The position numbers and the translations under genes were made by a program. Below the pieces are notes generated by a model. The model did not search any database. It saw only the letters and a program-made list of their open reading frames with translations, and had not been told where the DNA came from. Shown in pieces: positions 35,050 through 43,899 of a stretch of 64,000 bases of DNA (position 1 is the first letter of the stretch; each line of letters begins with the position of its first letter). Origin of the DNA: an uncultured Rhizobiaceae group bacterium (GTDB taxonomy: Bacteria > Pseudomonadota > Alphaproteobacteria > Rhizobiales > Rhizobiaceae). The stretch spans positions 88,762 to 152,761 of the forward strand of contig CALGMR010000008.1 in assembly GCA_937958815.1 (NCBI GenBank), read 5' to 3'.

Positions 35050-35075
35050 AGCGCCGCTTTTGTGGCGCTTTTTTT
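35050..35075 (+). terminator. Rho-independent terminator after the 34609 gene
   Basis: An 8-bp stem (agcgccgc / gtggcgct, one G-T pair) with a TTTT loop runs into seven T residues, 30 bases after the stop. Confidence 0.93.
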
Positions 35076-35166
35076 ATGATCGAACTAGACTTTGAATGAA
35101 TTGCCTTTTCAAAAGAGGCAAGGTCTGCCAACAATTTGGAATCACAATTCAAATTACAGGCACGTC

Positions 35167-35862
35167 ATGGCGTTCACTTTTGACCCCGCTCCCCAGTCTA
35201 CTTTGCCAGTTTCGGGCAGTGATAAACTGTTTCCCATTCACCGCATTTATTGCGTTGGTCGCAACTACGAAGATCATGTGGTGGAAATGGGTGGCGTGCC
35301 GGGCCGTGAACCTCCATTCTTTTTCAGCAAACCGGCAGACGCAGTGGTCCATGATCCGTCCAAATTGCCGTTCCCGACCATCACGGAAAACCTTCATCAT
35401 GAAATGGAATTGGTGATCGCCATTGGCAAAGGTGGAAAAGATGTGAGTGTCGAAAACGCTCTCGATCACGTTTTTGGATATGCAGCTGGCGTCGATATGA
35501 CCCGCCGCGATTTACAAGCGGCAGCAAAAAAATTGGGCCGCCCATGGAGCATGGCAAAGGGGTTCGATTATTCCGCGCCTATGAGTTCAATTCGATCTTC
35601 AGAAGAGATTGGGCATCCTGAATCTGCTGCAGTTCGTCTCAGTGTGAATGGCGATATTCGTCAAGATGGAGACCTCAATCAGCAAATCTGGAAAGTGCCG
35701 GAAATTGTTGCCAACCTATCCACTTATGTTGAATTGGTTGCTGGCGATCTGATCATGACCGGAACGCCTGCTGGTGTTGGCCAATTGTTCGCTGGCGACA
35801 AGGTGGAAGGTGAAATCGCAGGCATCGGATCGGTTGCATTTGTGATGGGACCCAATCCGTGA
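35167..35862 (+). CDS. Fumarylacetoacetate hydrolase-family protein (acylpyruvase type)
   Basis: This 231-residue enzyme is of the FAH superfamily, which cleaves C-C bonds of acylpyruvates or decarboxylates/hydrates keto acids. The metal-binding pattern is seen in CVGRNYEDHVVEMG, HEMELVIAIGKGG (Glu ligands) and GYAAGVDMTRRDLQ (Asp ligand). The closing LVAGDLIMTGTPAGVGQLFAGD is diagnostic. ATG 35167 gives the usual size for fumarylpyruvate/acylpyruvate hydrolases; the frame is open from 35092. Its TGA overlaps the GTG start of the PLP decarboxylase. The substrate is unknown. Confidence 0.88.
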   Translation: MAFTFDPAPQSTLPVSGSDKLFPIHRIYCVGRNYEDHVVEMGGVPGREPPFFFSKPADAVVHDPSKLPFPTITENLHHEMELVIAIGKGGKDVSVENALDHVFGYAAGVDMTRRDLQAAAKKLGRPWSMAKGFDYSAPMSSIRSSEEIGHPESAAVRLSVNGDIRQDGDLNQQIWKVPEIVANLSTYVELVAGDLIMTGTPAGVGQLFAGDKVEGEIAGIGSVAFVMGPNP

Positions 35863-37277
35863 GCGAAGACTTCGATTTCCGAGCATGGTCGCACAGGGCT
35901 TCAGACTGGTCAGCGGACTATCTGGAAACTGTTGGCGAACGTGATGTACGCCCCAAGGTTAAGCCCGGGGCGATTGCTGCACGAATTGACAACGCACCGC
36001 CAGAAATGGGCGAGTCTATGGACGCCATATTCGAGGATTTCGAAAATATCATTCCCGACGGGATGACCCATTGGCAGCACCCTCGTTTCTTTGCCTACTT
36101 TCAATCCAATGCTGCACCCGCAGCGCAATTGGCAGAACAATTGGCCACGGCTTTCGCGTCCCAATGCATGTTGTGGCAAACATCGCCTGCAGCAACTGAA
36201 CTTGAAATCAAAATGGTGGACTGGTTGCGCCAGGCTGTCGGACTGCCAGACACCTTCAAGGGGACGTTTCAAGACACGGCTTCTTCCGCCACATTATGTG
36301 CCATCCTCACCATGCGTGAAATCGCGCTTGGGTTCACGGGGAACAAGGAAGGTTTGTTTGGGAAGAAGCCGCTGCGTGTTTATGCTTCGGGTCGAACGCA
36401 TTCATCCATCGACAAGGCGATGTGGATTGCTGGGCTTGGCCAAGACAATCTCGTCAAAATCCCCACTGGACCCGCGCCGCTGTTCCCCATGGACGCAGAT
36501 GCTTTGAGGCAAGCGATTGCAGAGGATCGCGCTGCAGGTTTGCAACCGGCGGGCATTGTCATTTGTGTTGGAGGCACCTCTGTTGGAGCAACCGACAACG
36601 TGGCGGAAATTTGCAAAATTGCCAAAGAAGAAGGCCTGTACACCCACCTTGATGCAGCATGGGCCGGGTCTGCAATGATTTGTGACGAATACCGTCATTT
36701 GTGGGAAGGTGCAGAATTGGCCGATTCTCTTGTTCTCAACCCACACAAATGGTTGGGCGTTCCCATGGAATGTTCTTTGCATTTGGTTCGTGAGCCAGAA
36801 CTGCTCGTTCGCACTATGGCCATTCAACCAGAATATCTGAAAACACACGGCAAGGATGGTGTCGTCAATTTCTCGGAATGGTCTGTTCAATTGGGCCGCC
36901 GTTTCCGTGCTTTAAAAGTCTGGTTCTTGTTGCGCACTTACGGGCTGGAAAACCTGCGTCAACGCATTCGAAATCACGTCACATGGGCGGAAGGTTTGTG
37001 TGAAAAATTGCGTGCTGAACCTGATTTTGAAATCACAACCGATCCGGTTCTCTCCCTGTTTTCTTTTCGACACACGCCAGAAGATGTTTCAGACCTCGAT
37101 GCGCACAATGTGGCATTGGTGAACGCGATCAACGATGATGGGCGCATTTATCTCACGCAGTCAGCTCATGATGGAATGACCGTCATTCGCTTTGTGTCAG
37201 GGCAATTCGACATGAAAGCCGAAGACGCTGACATCGCATATGAGGCAATTACAGAAGTGGCACGCAAACTTGTCTGA
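35859..37277 (+). CDS. PLP-dependent amino-acid decarboxylase (aromatic-L-amino-acid decarboxylase family)
   Basis: This is a group II PLP decarboxylase of 472 residues, probably acting on an aromatic or related L-amino acid to give an amine. The family layout is clear. The N-terminal swap region HWQHPRFFAYFQSNAAPAAQ comes first. QDTASSATLCAILTMRE and the His of YASGRTHSSIDKAMWIAG (stacks on PLP) follow. The Asp of HLDAAWAGSAMICDE and the PLP Lys in NPHKWLGVPMECS (about residue 297) complete the site. The start is GTG, overlapping the FAH stop (GTGA). The 3' end overlaps the aminotransferase start, so all three are coupled. Some family members act as aldehyde synthases, and sequence alone cannot exclude that here. 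Confidence 0.9.
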   Translation: MSEDFDFRAWSHRASDWSADYLETVGERDVRPKVKPGAIAARIDNAPPEMGESMDAIFEDFENIIPDGMTHWQHPRFFAYFQSNAAPAAQLAEQLATAFASQCMLWQTSPAATELEIKMVDWLRQAVGLPDTFKGTFQDTASSATLCAILTMREIALGFTGNKEGLFGKKPLRVYASGRTHSSIDKAMWIAGLGQDNLVKIPTGPAPLFPMDADALRQAIAEDRAAGLQPAGIVICVGGTSVGATDNVAEICKIAKEEGLYTHLDAAWAGSAMICDEYRHLWEGAELADSLVLNPHKWLGVPMECSLHLVREPELLVRTMAIQPEYLKTHGKDGVVNFSEWSVQLGRRFRALKVWFLLRTYGLENLRQRIRNHVTWAEGLCEKLRAEPDFEITTDPVLSLFSFRHTPEDVSDLDAHNVALVNAINDDGRIYLTQSAHDGMTVIRFVSGQFDMKAEDADIAYEAITEVARKLV

Positions 37278-38442
37278 TTTGAAAACGGCCTCAATTACAT
37301 CGCGCCTGGCATCACTGGGTTCCAACCGTTGGGCTGTGCATTTTGAAAGCCGCCGCCGCATGAAAGCGGGCGAAGATATCGTTGAGCTAACCATTGGCGA
37401 ACCCGACATTCCAACGCCAACCCATCTTCTGGATGTCGCCAATGAATCAATGCGCACAGGACGCACGCGTTATGCTGGTGGCAAAGGCGAACCCAATTTG
37501 CTGGCAGCAGTCGCTCAAAAATATTCAACACGCACTGGGCGGACTATAACACCAAACCAGGTCTTGGCCTTTCCTGGCACTCAGGCCGCTTTGACCATAA
37601 CCATGCTGTCACTGGTTGAAGCTGGCGATGCTGTGCTTGTTCCTGATCCCTATTACGCCACCTATGAAGGCGTTGTGCAGGGCGCAGGTGCAGAATTCAT
37701 TCCAGTTCCCATGAGTGCTGAAAACGGATTTCATCTCACGCCAGAACAACTGGAAGCGGCAATCACGCCCAATGCGAAAGTGTTGATGCTCAATTCTCCG
37801 CACAATCCAACAGGGGCTGTTTTAAGCGCCAAAGAGGTGGCGGCAATTGGTGACGTTTGTGAAAGACACAATCTCTGGATTGTGAGTGACGAGGTCTATG
37901 AACCCTTGATCTATAAAGGTGATTTTGCGTCGCCCTTCGATATGGAGGCGTTTGCCGAGCGCACCATTGCCATGGCTTCTATATCCAAAAGTCATGCGGC
38001 GCCGGGTTTCAGGTCTGGCTGGGCAGTTGGGCCGAACTGGGTGATGGATGAAATTCAACATGTCTCAGAAGCAATTTTGTTTGGCGGTCAACCCTTTATC
38101 GCAGACATGACGGCCCATGCTCTGTCACACCCGGATGGCACGTCTGCCGAAATGGCTGAGAATTATCGCAGCCGGATTTCTTTGCTGATGGAAGCTTTTG
38201 CAAGTTCAAACCTTGTGCCGCTAGAACCTTCTGCAGGTATGTTTATGCTGATCGACGTTTCTAATTCAGGTTTGAGTGGTGAAGACTTTGCCATGAAATT
38301 ATTGGATCATGGGGTATCCGTCATGCCTGGCAGTTCCTTTGGATCTCAATGTGCGAAATTTATTCGCCTTAGCCTCACCGTGGACAATGATAAACTGAAG
38401 ACCGCTTCCCAACGCATCATCACTTTTGCAAATTCTATTTAA
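37270..38442 (+). CDS. Class I/II PLP-dependent aminotransferase
   Basis: This is an aspartate aminotransferase-fold enzyme of about 390 residues. Marks include VELTIGEPDIPTPTHLL, the PLP-ring segment FPGTQAALTITML, NSPHNPTGAVLSAKE, the PLP Asp/Tyr in VSDEVYEPLIY, and the PLP Lys in MASISKSHAAPGFRSGWAVG. I prefer the TTG start at 37270 (MSDLKTASITSRL), which overlaps the decarboxylase stop by 8 bases. An in-frame ATG at 37240 would overlap by 38 bases. The combination with a decarboxylase suggests transamination of an amino acid or amine-derived compound. Donor and acceptor are not readable. Confidence 0.88.
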   Translation: MSDLKTASITSRLASLGSNRWAVHFESRRRMKAGEDIVELTIGEPDIPTPTHLLDVANESMRTGRTRYAGGKGEPNLLAAVAQKYSTRTGRTITPNQVLAFPGTQAALTITMLSLVEAGDAVLVPDPYYATYEGVVQGAGAEFIPVPMSAENGFHLTPEQLEAAITPNAKVLMLNSPHNPTGAVLSAKEVAAIGDVCERHNLWIVSDEVYEPLIYKGDFASPFDMEAFAERTIAMASISKSHAAPGFRSGWAVGPNWVMDEIQHVSEAILFGGQPFIADMTAHALSHPDGTSAEMAENYRSRISLLMEAFASSNLVPLEPSAGMFMLIDVSNSGLSGEDFAMKLLDHGVSVMPGSSFGSQCAKFIRLSLTVDNDKLKTASQRIITFANSI

Positions 38443-38460
38443 ATTTGGCTGGAGAACAAA

Positions 38461-39300
38461 ATGACCGCGAACATTCAAAGCACGTTTTTTGAGGTCTCTC
38501 GCGAAGGCGCTGTTGCGCATTTGGAGATGAACAAGCCTGATAAAGCCAACAGCATGTCGCCTGACTTTTGGGAAGATTTGCCCACGATAGCAAACGCTTT
38601 GAATAAAGACCCCGATATACGCGCAGTGGTGATTTCCGGTCGTGGCAAACATTTCACAGGCGGGATGGATCTTGCGTCTTTTCAAGACATTCTGGCTTTG
38701 ACCAAATCAGAGCCCGCGCGCGGTGCATACGCATTGCGCGATCTCATTTTAAAGCTTCAAGATGCACTGACAAGTTTGGAAACTCTGCGCGTTCCAGTAA
38801 TCGCTGCAACGCACAGCACGTGCCTTGGTGCTGGCGTTGATCTCATTTCCGCCTGCGATGTACGCATTGCATGCCAAGATACATCGTTTGGTATTGAAGA
38901 AATTCTTGTGGGCATGGCTGCAGATGTGGGGACGTTGCAACGCCTTCCCAAAATCATGCACCCAGGAATTGTCCGCGAACTTGCCTACACTGGACGACGC
39001 TTCTCTGCCGAAGAAGCAAAAAGTTGGGGCTTGGTGAATTCTGTTCACGCAGACCGTGAAACAACAATTGCGGCGGCTTTGGATATGGCCCACCAGATCG
39101 CTGCTCAGTCGCCCGTCGCGATTGCCGGTATAAAACACGCCGTCACTTACGCCCGCGATCACAGCGTTGCCGATGGGTTAGATCAAATTGCCACCTGGAA
39201 CAGCGGCATGTTGCGCCCCGATGATTTGATGAAAGCGATACAGGCCAAGATGCAAAAACAGCAGGCCATTTATGATGACCTGCTGTCCGATGAGAGCTAA
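38461..39300 (+). CDS. Crotonase-family protein, dienoyl-CoA isomerase-like
   Basis: This 279-residue protein is of the enoyl-CoA hydratase/isomerase superfamily. The oxyanion-hole segments are SGRGKHFTGGMDL and THSTCLGAGVDLISACD. Three acidic residues equivalent to those of delta3,5-delta2,4-dienoyl-CoA isomerase (ECH1) are present: Asp in GAGVDL, Glu in FGIEEILVG and Asp in MAADVGTLQRLPK. It is therefore more likely an isomerase than a hydratase. It lies 18 bases after the aminotransferase and closes this forward cluster. A role in beta-oxidation of unsaturated acyl-CoA is known for the family; its link to the amino-acid genes is unclear. Confidence 0.87.
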   Translation: MTANIQSTFFEVSREGAVAHLEMNKPDKANSMSPDFWEDLPTIANALNKDPDIRAVVISGRGKHFTGGMDLASFQDILALTKSEPARGAYALRDLILKLQDALTSLETLRVPVIAATHSTCLGAGVDLISACDVRIACQDTSFGIEEILVGMAADVGTLQRLPKIMHPGIVRELAYTGRRFSAEEAKSWGLVNSVHADRETTIAAALDMAHQIAAQSPVAIAGIKHAVTYARDHSVADGLDQIATWNSGMLRPDDLMKAIQAKMQKQQAIYDDLLSDES

Positions 39301-39324
39301 ACGCTCAAAATTGGTTTTTAAAGA

Positions 39325-40128
39325 CTAAGCCTTTTTGTCTTTCAACTGACTCCAAGAGTTCTGTTCAGACAACATTTGACGTAGGAACTTGATATTTGCT
39401 TGCGCCTCTTTTGGTGGCAATTCACCAGCAGCGACAGTCTCAGCTTCTTTGAAGCGACCTTGCAAACCAATCACCAAAGCGAGGTTTTGGCGCACGCGGC
39501 TGTCAGCACCACGTTGATCAATCGCTTGGCGCAGATATGTTTCGGAAGACCGCAAATCGCCCTCCAAAAGATAGGACATACCGAGATTGGACAGCACGGA
39601 AGCGTCGCCTGGCTTAAGGTCCAGCGCTTTGCGATATGCAGCACGTGCTAATTTTGAATTGCCCAGTTGGTCATAAATTGCACCCTCTGCAGAGTACAAT
39701 TTCCAATCAGGATTGTCGGGTGTTTGTGCACGTTGAATTGTTTTCAATGCTTTCGGCAGATCACCAGCGCCAGCAAGAGCCTTGCCATACGCGCCCAGAA
39801 CTTCTCGGTCTTTCGAGTGGTGGATCGACACTTTCTGCATCACGGCCAAAGCTTGCTCATTTCGGCCTGTGACGCGCAAGGCGGTCGCGAATTGCAGACC
39901 TACATGTTTGCTCTTTGGGTTTTTCTGATACTGTTTGGACCAATAGTCAGTCGCTTGACGCAACTCCGTTTGGTTCATTTCTGCAACGGGTTTGCGCAAG
40001 TTTGACGGAATCGACCCGGTTGTTGTGCGATCTTTGGCACATGCAGACACCAGTAATGCTGCACCAAGCGCCAAAACGATGGAGTTGCGACGTAGTTTTG
40101 ATTCAGATTTCTTAGTTGAGTGAGCCAT
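39325..40128 (-). CDS. tadD: Tad pilus TPR lipoprotein TadD
   Basis: This 267-residue protein is of the TadD type, a lipoprotein with tetratricopeptide repeats that helps Tad secretin and pilus assembly. A basic start and hydrophobic stretch lead to the lipobox LVSAC (Cys at about residue 30). Helical repeats of the TPR kind run from about 70 to 240 (GAYGKALAGAGDLPKALKTI; AYRKALDLKPGDASVLSNLG). The segment after the lipobox (TTTGSIPSNL) resembles CpaD (VGSVPSNY). It lies about 16 kb from the pseudopilin operon and is convergent with the crotonase gene. No other pilus gene is near it. Confidence 0.88.
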   Translation of the reverse strand: MAHSTKKSESKLRRNSIVLALGAALLVSACAKDRTTTGSIPSNLRKPVAEMNQTELRQATDYWSKQYQKNPKSKHVGLQFATALRVTGRNEQALAVMQKVSIHHSKDREVLGAYGKALAGAGDLPKALKTIQRAQTPDNPDWKLYSAEGAIYDQLGNSKLARAAYRKALDLKPGDASVLSNLGMSYLLEGDLRSSETYLRQAIDQRGADSRVRQNLALVIGLQGRFKEAETVAAGELPPKEAQANIKFLRQMLSEQNSWSQLKDKKA

Positions 40129-40240
40129 TGGAACTCAGCCCCCGCGTTCACGATACAAAATGAGAAGGGCAAAACCCTTGTTTCTGACCTAAAGAAATAT
40201 TCTGTTAACCCTAATGGATGGTTAAGATGCAGAATAATCC

Positions 40241-41650
40241 ATGTCTGATTTGCGAGCCCATATGTTCATTGAAACCAATCCGAAAGACCATTTTTCTTCA
40301 AGTTCCAGAAAAGTCGTGTCGATCCACTGCATGACGAAGAAACAGTTTTCCAAGAAAAATCAGGGTTTGACAGAAAGAGACATACACTGGGCCAAGGTGA
40401 ACGGATTTTCTGGGTCCAGCGGTCAACATTGCATCATTCCCGATGACAAAGGTGGAATTGAGTGTGTTTTGTTTGGTCTGGGGAGCGGCGTTGGAACAGG
40501 AAAATCTATGGCACACGGCAAGCTTGCCCGTTTGCTGCCAAAGGGCAATTACAAATTGGAAGGTGACACGGCCTCCTCAGAACTTGCAGAACTCGCATGG
40601 GCACTGGGCGGATATTCATATGACCGTTATCGCAAACGCAAACATGAAACGCCCAAGCTGGTTGTCAAAACAAACTCTGGTGCAAAACGACTGGCTGAAG
40701 GCTCTTTCATTGCACGCGATCTGATCAACACTCCTGCCAATGACATGGGGCCAGACGCTTTGGAGAAAGCTTTTCGCAAAGTGGGTAAAACTCATGCTGC
40801 GAAAGTGAGTGTGATCAAAGGTGAAGCACTTTTGAAAAAAGGCTTCCCGATGGTTCACGCTGTTGGCCGTGCAAGCGCAGAAGCACCACGGGTACTGGAT
40901 ATGAAATGGGGCAAAGCCAACCATCCCAAAGTGACTTTGGTGGGTAAAGGCGTGACCTTTGATACAGGCGGGCTCAACATCAAGCCGGGCGGCTCAATGG
41001 CACTGATGAAAAAAGACATGGGTGGCGCAGCCAATGTTCTGGGTCTTGCCCATATGATCATGGACGCCAAATTACCCGTGCGCCTGCGGGTCATCATCGG
41101 CGCGGTTGAAAATTCTATTTCAAGCAATGCATTTCGCCCCGGAGACATTTTAAACAGCCGCAAAGGCCTCTCCGTTGAAATTGGCAACACCGATGCAGAA
41201 GGCCGACTGGTTTTGGGGGACTGCTTGACTTGGGGAGACGAAGAAAAACCAGATGTCATGATTGATATGGCGACGTTGACGGGGGCAGCGCGCGTGGCGC
41301 TCGGACCTGACCTTCCGCCATTTTACACCAATGATGATGGATTTGCAGACGCGCTTGGCACGAAGTCAACGGCCGTCAATGATCCGCTTTGGCGCTTGCC
41401 ACTTTGGGACCCCTATCAATCTATGCTGGGGTCAAAGATTGCCGATGTAAATCACATCACAGCTGGTGGTTTTGCTGGCTCAATCACGGCAGCGCTGTTT
41501 CTTTCTCGTTTTGTCGAGAACGCAAAGACTTGGGTTCACTTTGATATTTTTGGGTGGACGCCAAGTGAAAAACCATGGGCACCTGTGGGAGGTGAAGCGC
41601 AAGGCATTCGCTCCCTGTTTGAAGTGTTCCAACAACGCTACAAAAAATAG
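40241..41650 (+). CDS. M17-family leucyl aminopeptidase
   Basis: This cytosolic dizinc/manganese aminopeptidase has 469 residues and releases N-terminal residues from peptides. The N-terminal domain (about 1-155) is divergent, as usual. The catalytic domain carries TLVGKGVTFDTGGLNIKP (metal Lys and Asp), the diagnostic NTDAEGRLVLGDCLTW (metal Asp/Glu and catalytic Arg), and a GAARVALG block. Internal ATG codons near the start are possible alternatives. A MarR regulator and an NlpC/P60 hydrolase follow on the same strand after 64 bases. Confidence 0.92.
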   Translation: MSDLRAHMFIETNPKDHFSSSSRKVVSIHCMTKKQFSKKNQGLTERDIHWAKVNGFSGSSGQHCIIPDDKGGIECVLFGLGSGVGTGKSMAHGKLARLLPKGNYKLEGDTASSELAELAWALGGYSYDRYRKRKHETPKLVVKTNSGAKRLAEGSFIARDLINTPANDMGPDALEKAFRKVGKTHAAKVSVIKGEALLKKGFPMVHAVGRASAEAPRVLDMKWGKANHPKVTLVGKGVTFDTGGLNIKPGGSMALMKKDMGGAANVLGLAHMIMDAKLPVRLRVIIGAVENSISSNAFRPGDILNSRKGLSVEIGNTDAEGRLVLGDCLTWGDEEKPDVMIDMATLTGAARVALGPDLPPFYTNDDGFADALGTKSTAVNDPLWRLPLWDPYQSMLGSKIADVNHITAGGFAGSITAALFLSRFVENAKTWVHFDIFGWTPSEKPWAPVGGEAQGIRSLFEVFQQRYKK

Positions 41651-41714
41651 GCCTTGAAACCGATAACCTGCTCATGCAACCTAATTACGGCTCCGTAATG
41701 AGCAGGAGGTTGGA

Positions 41715-42059
41715 ATGGTTGCACTCAAAGCAGGACAGGCGCTTTCGCTTTGGCACAAAGCGATGCTGGCTCAGGTGCATGATGATGCGCCTGACCTCAC
41801 CACGCGCCAAATGGCCATATTGCTGACGATCTATCTCGACCCGCCGCCACACACTGTGCGCGGCTTGGCTTCCCATCTCAATGTCACCAAACCCGTGATC
41901 ACGCGCGCCCTCGACACAATGGGCATTATGGGGTTTGTAAAGCGCCGACGTGACGAACGAGACCGCCGCAATGTTCTCATTCAACGCACAGTGCAAGGTT
42001 CCGAATATTTGGAAAACCTTGGCATTCTCATTTCAAATGAAGCAGATAAAGTGTTCTGA
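41715..42059 (+). CDS. MarR-family transcriptional regulator
   Basis: This small winged-helix regulator has 114 residues. The helix-turn-helix reads VRGLASHLNVTKPVITRALDTM (about 55-76) and the wing KRRRDERDRRNVLIQRT. It has a strong ribosome site (aggagg, 6 bases before ATG). The stop overlaps the start of the NlpC/P60 gene (TGATG), so regulator and hydrolase are coupled. The protein is shorter than typical MarR (about 140-150 residues), mainly at the C-terminal dimer helices. The inducer and targets are unknown. Confidence 0.88.
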   Translation: MVALKAGQALSLWHKAMLAQVHDDAPDLTTRQMAILLTIYLDPPPHTVRGLASHLNVTKPVITRALDTMGIMGFVKRRRDERDRRNVLIQRTVQGSEYLENLGILISNEADKVF

Positions 42060-42916
42060 TGGACACCGTATTGGACAAACGCTTGCACGCTTATCGTGAT
42101 GATTTGGCAAACGAGGAGTTGCGCGGCCGAGTGAACAGTGCTCGTTTTGTCAAAGGTGAGACAGCCAAGATTACAAGTCACTTTGCAGATATTCTGGACG
42201 AGCCTCATCAAAAAGCCGGACTGCAAACTCAAATTCTATTCGGGCACGAGGTTGCTGTATTTGAACGCAAAAATGGTTGGGCATGGATACAGCGCCATAG
42301 CGATGGGTATGTAGGCTATATACGCGAAGACGCTTTACAGAGTGGCAGTGCCGAAGCGACACATATGGTGTTGGCTCCTCGCACTTTTTTGTATCCCGAC
42401 ACCGACTTAAAGAAGCCGCGCGTTGGGTACCGTTCTATGGGGTCTAAGCTGACCGTTGTTGATTCCGCAACCAATCGCGGTACAGATTATTGCCTCTTGG
42501 ACACGGGTGAAGCGATAATTGCACACCATCTGATTGAGCTTGGTGACTGGAAGGATGACTATGTATCCATCGCTGAAACCTTGTTGCACACGCCTTATCT
42601 TTGGGGTGGTGACACAGGATTCGGTATAGATTGCTCTGGCCTCGTTTTCCTCGCTCAAATGTTGTGTGGGAAAACCGTGCTGCGGGATTCAGATATGCAA
42701 GCAACGTCCCTTGGAGAAGAAATTTCCTTTGATGAAAATGCGCTCAATCGCGGCGACCTGATTTTCTGGAAAGGCCATGTGGGCATTATGCGCGATGAAG
42801 AGACGCTTCTTCACGCCAATGGCCACACCATGAATGTGGCGCTGGAACCTCTACGTGAAGCTGTGGCGCGGATCGGATATTTATACGGCGAACCTACGAT
42901 GGCGCGGCGACCTTAG
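42059..42916 (+). CDS. NlpC/P60-family cell-wall peptidase
   Basis: This 285-residue protein has SH3-like N-terminal modules (about 30-165; GWAWIQRHSDGYVGYIREDAL) and a C-terminal NlpC/P60 domain. The catalytic Cys is in FGIDCSGLVFLAQML (about residue 197). The His is in WKGHVGIMRDEETLLHAN and a third polar residue is nearby. Such enzymes cut peptide bonds in peptidoglycan stems, often D-Glu-Dap. No signal peptide is visible, as in the gamma-D-glutamyl-diamino-acid peptidases that act on recycled muropeptides. With the M17 peptidase and the Yej importer next door, peptide recycling is a reasonable inference. Confidence 0.9.
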   Translation: MDTVLDKRLHAYRDDLANEELRGRVNSARFVKGETAKITSHFADILDEPHQKAGLQTQILFGHEVAVFERKNGWAWIQRHSDGYVGYIREDALQSGSAEATHMVLAPRTFLYPDTDLKKPRVGYRSMGSKLTVVDSATNRGTDYCLLDTGEAIIAHHLIELGDWKDDYVSIAETLLHTPYLWGGDTGFGIDCSGLVFLAQMLCGKTVLRDSDMQATSLGEEISFDENALNRGDLIFWKGHVGIMRDEETLLHANGHTMNVALEPLREAVARIGYLYGEPTMARRP

Positions 42917-42932
42917 CGTGCAAATACAGCCC

Positions 42933-43895
42933 CTAATATCCGCGCGCCCTGTCCACCAAATACTCTAACTCTTCCCCTGCCTCGTATCGGTTGACCTGTG
43001 TTGCCACATGTTCCGCCAGCGCAGCAGGATCGCTCACCGCTGCCATATGCGGTGTGATGATTACATTCTCAAATGACCAAAGTGGACTTTCTTTTGGCAA
43101 AGGCTCGGTCTCAAACACGTCCAGTGACACGCCATGCAAAAGACCTTCTTTTAAGCACGCGATAATGTCCGTTTCCACCTGACTACCACCACGCCCTGCA
43201 TTGATCAAAACAGGTGCACCGAATGGACCACCGCGTGACAATTTTTCAATGAGGTTGCGGTTGAGAATGCCGTGGGTCGCAGGCGTGTAAGGCAAAAGTG
43301 AAACAAGAATATCTGTTCGTGCTAAGAAAGATTCCAACCCGTCTTCGCCATGAAAACACCCAACACCATCCATTGATTTTTCAGAGCGCGACCAGCCGCA
43401 TAAGTTGAAACCAAGTGGAAGCAGCCCTTTTGCGGCCGCCTGACCCAACTCTCCAAATCCCATAATTCCCACTGTGAGTTGATCTGCAGACGGTTGTGGG
43501 AAAATCTCGTTCCATTGGTTGATGCGTTGGAAGGAATCGTATTTGCGTTGATGGCGCAGGTGCATAAGCACTTGCAGGACCACCCACTCCACCATGCGGC
43601 CCGTCAGGTTGGCATCTACAAAACGCACAATTGGAAGGTCAGGCAATTGTTTGTCTTCCAACACATGATCCACCCCTGCCCCCAAAGAAAATATCACTTC
43701 AAGGTTCGGCAATGTGGCCAGAAAGCCGTGTTCGGGTTTCCAAACAACAGCATATTTTACTTCGGCCAACTCTTCTGTGCTCGGCATGCCGTCGGCCAAA
43801 TTGTAAAAAGGATGATCGGGCAGTGCTTTTTCAAAAGCGGCTTTTTTTGCCAACCCGTCCCATTTGATATTCAGCAGAATTGGAGATTTGGTCAT
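42933..43895 (-). CDS. ghrA: GhrA-like glyoxylate/hydroxypyruvate reductase
   Basis: This D-isomer-specific 2-hydroxyacid dehydrogenase has about 320 residues and should reduce glyoxylate or hydroxypyruvate with NAD(P)H. The Rossmann motif is GIMGFGELGQAA (about 141-152). Catalytic residues are seen as Arg in INAGRGGSQVE, Glu in DVFETEPLPKESPLW and His in IITPHMAAVSD. ATG 43895 avoids overlap with the NUDIX gene; ATG 43910 is also possible. It is the last gene of the reverse-strand run that begins with the yej genes. Confidence 0.87.
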   Translation of the reverse strand: MTKSPILLNIKWDGLAKKAAFEKALPDHPFYNLADGMPSTEELAEVKYAVVWKPEHGFLATLPNLEVIFSLGAGVDHVLEDKQLPDLPIVRFVDANLTGRMVEWVVLQVLMHLRHQRKYDSFQRINQWNEIFPQPSADQLTVGIMGFGELGQAAAKGLLPLGFNLCGWSRSEKSMDGVGCFHGEDGLESFLARTDILVSLLPYTPATHGILNRNLIEKLSRGGPFGAPVLINAGRGGSQVETDIIACLKEGLLHGVSLDVFETEPLPKESPLWSFENVIITPHMAAVSDPAALAEHVATQVNRYEAGEELEYLVDRARGY

Positions 43896-43899
43896 TACT

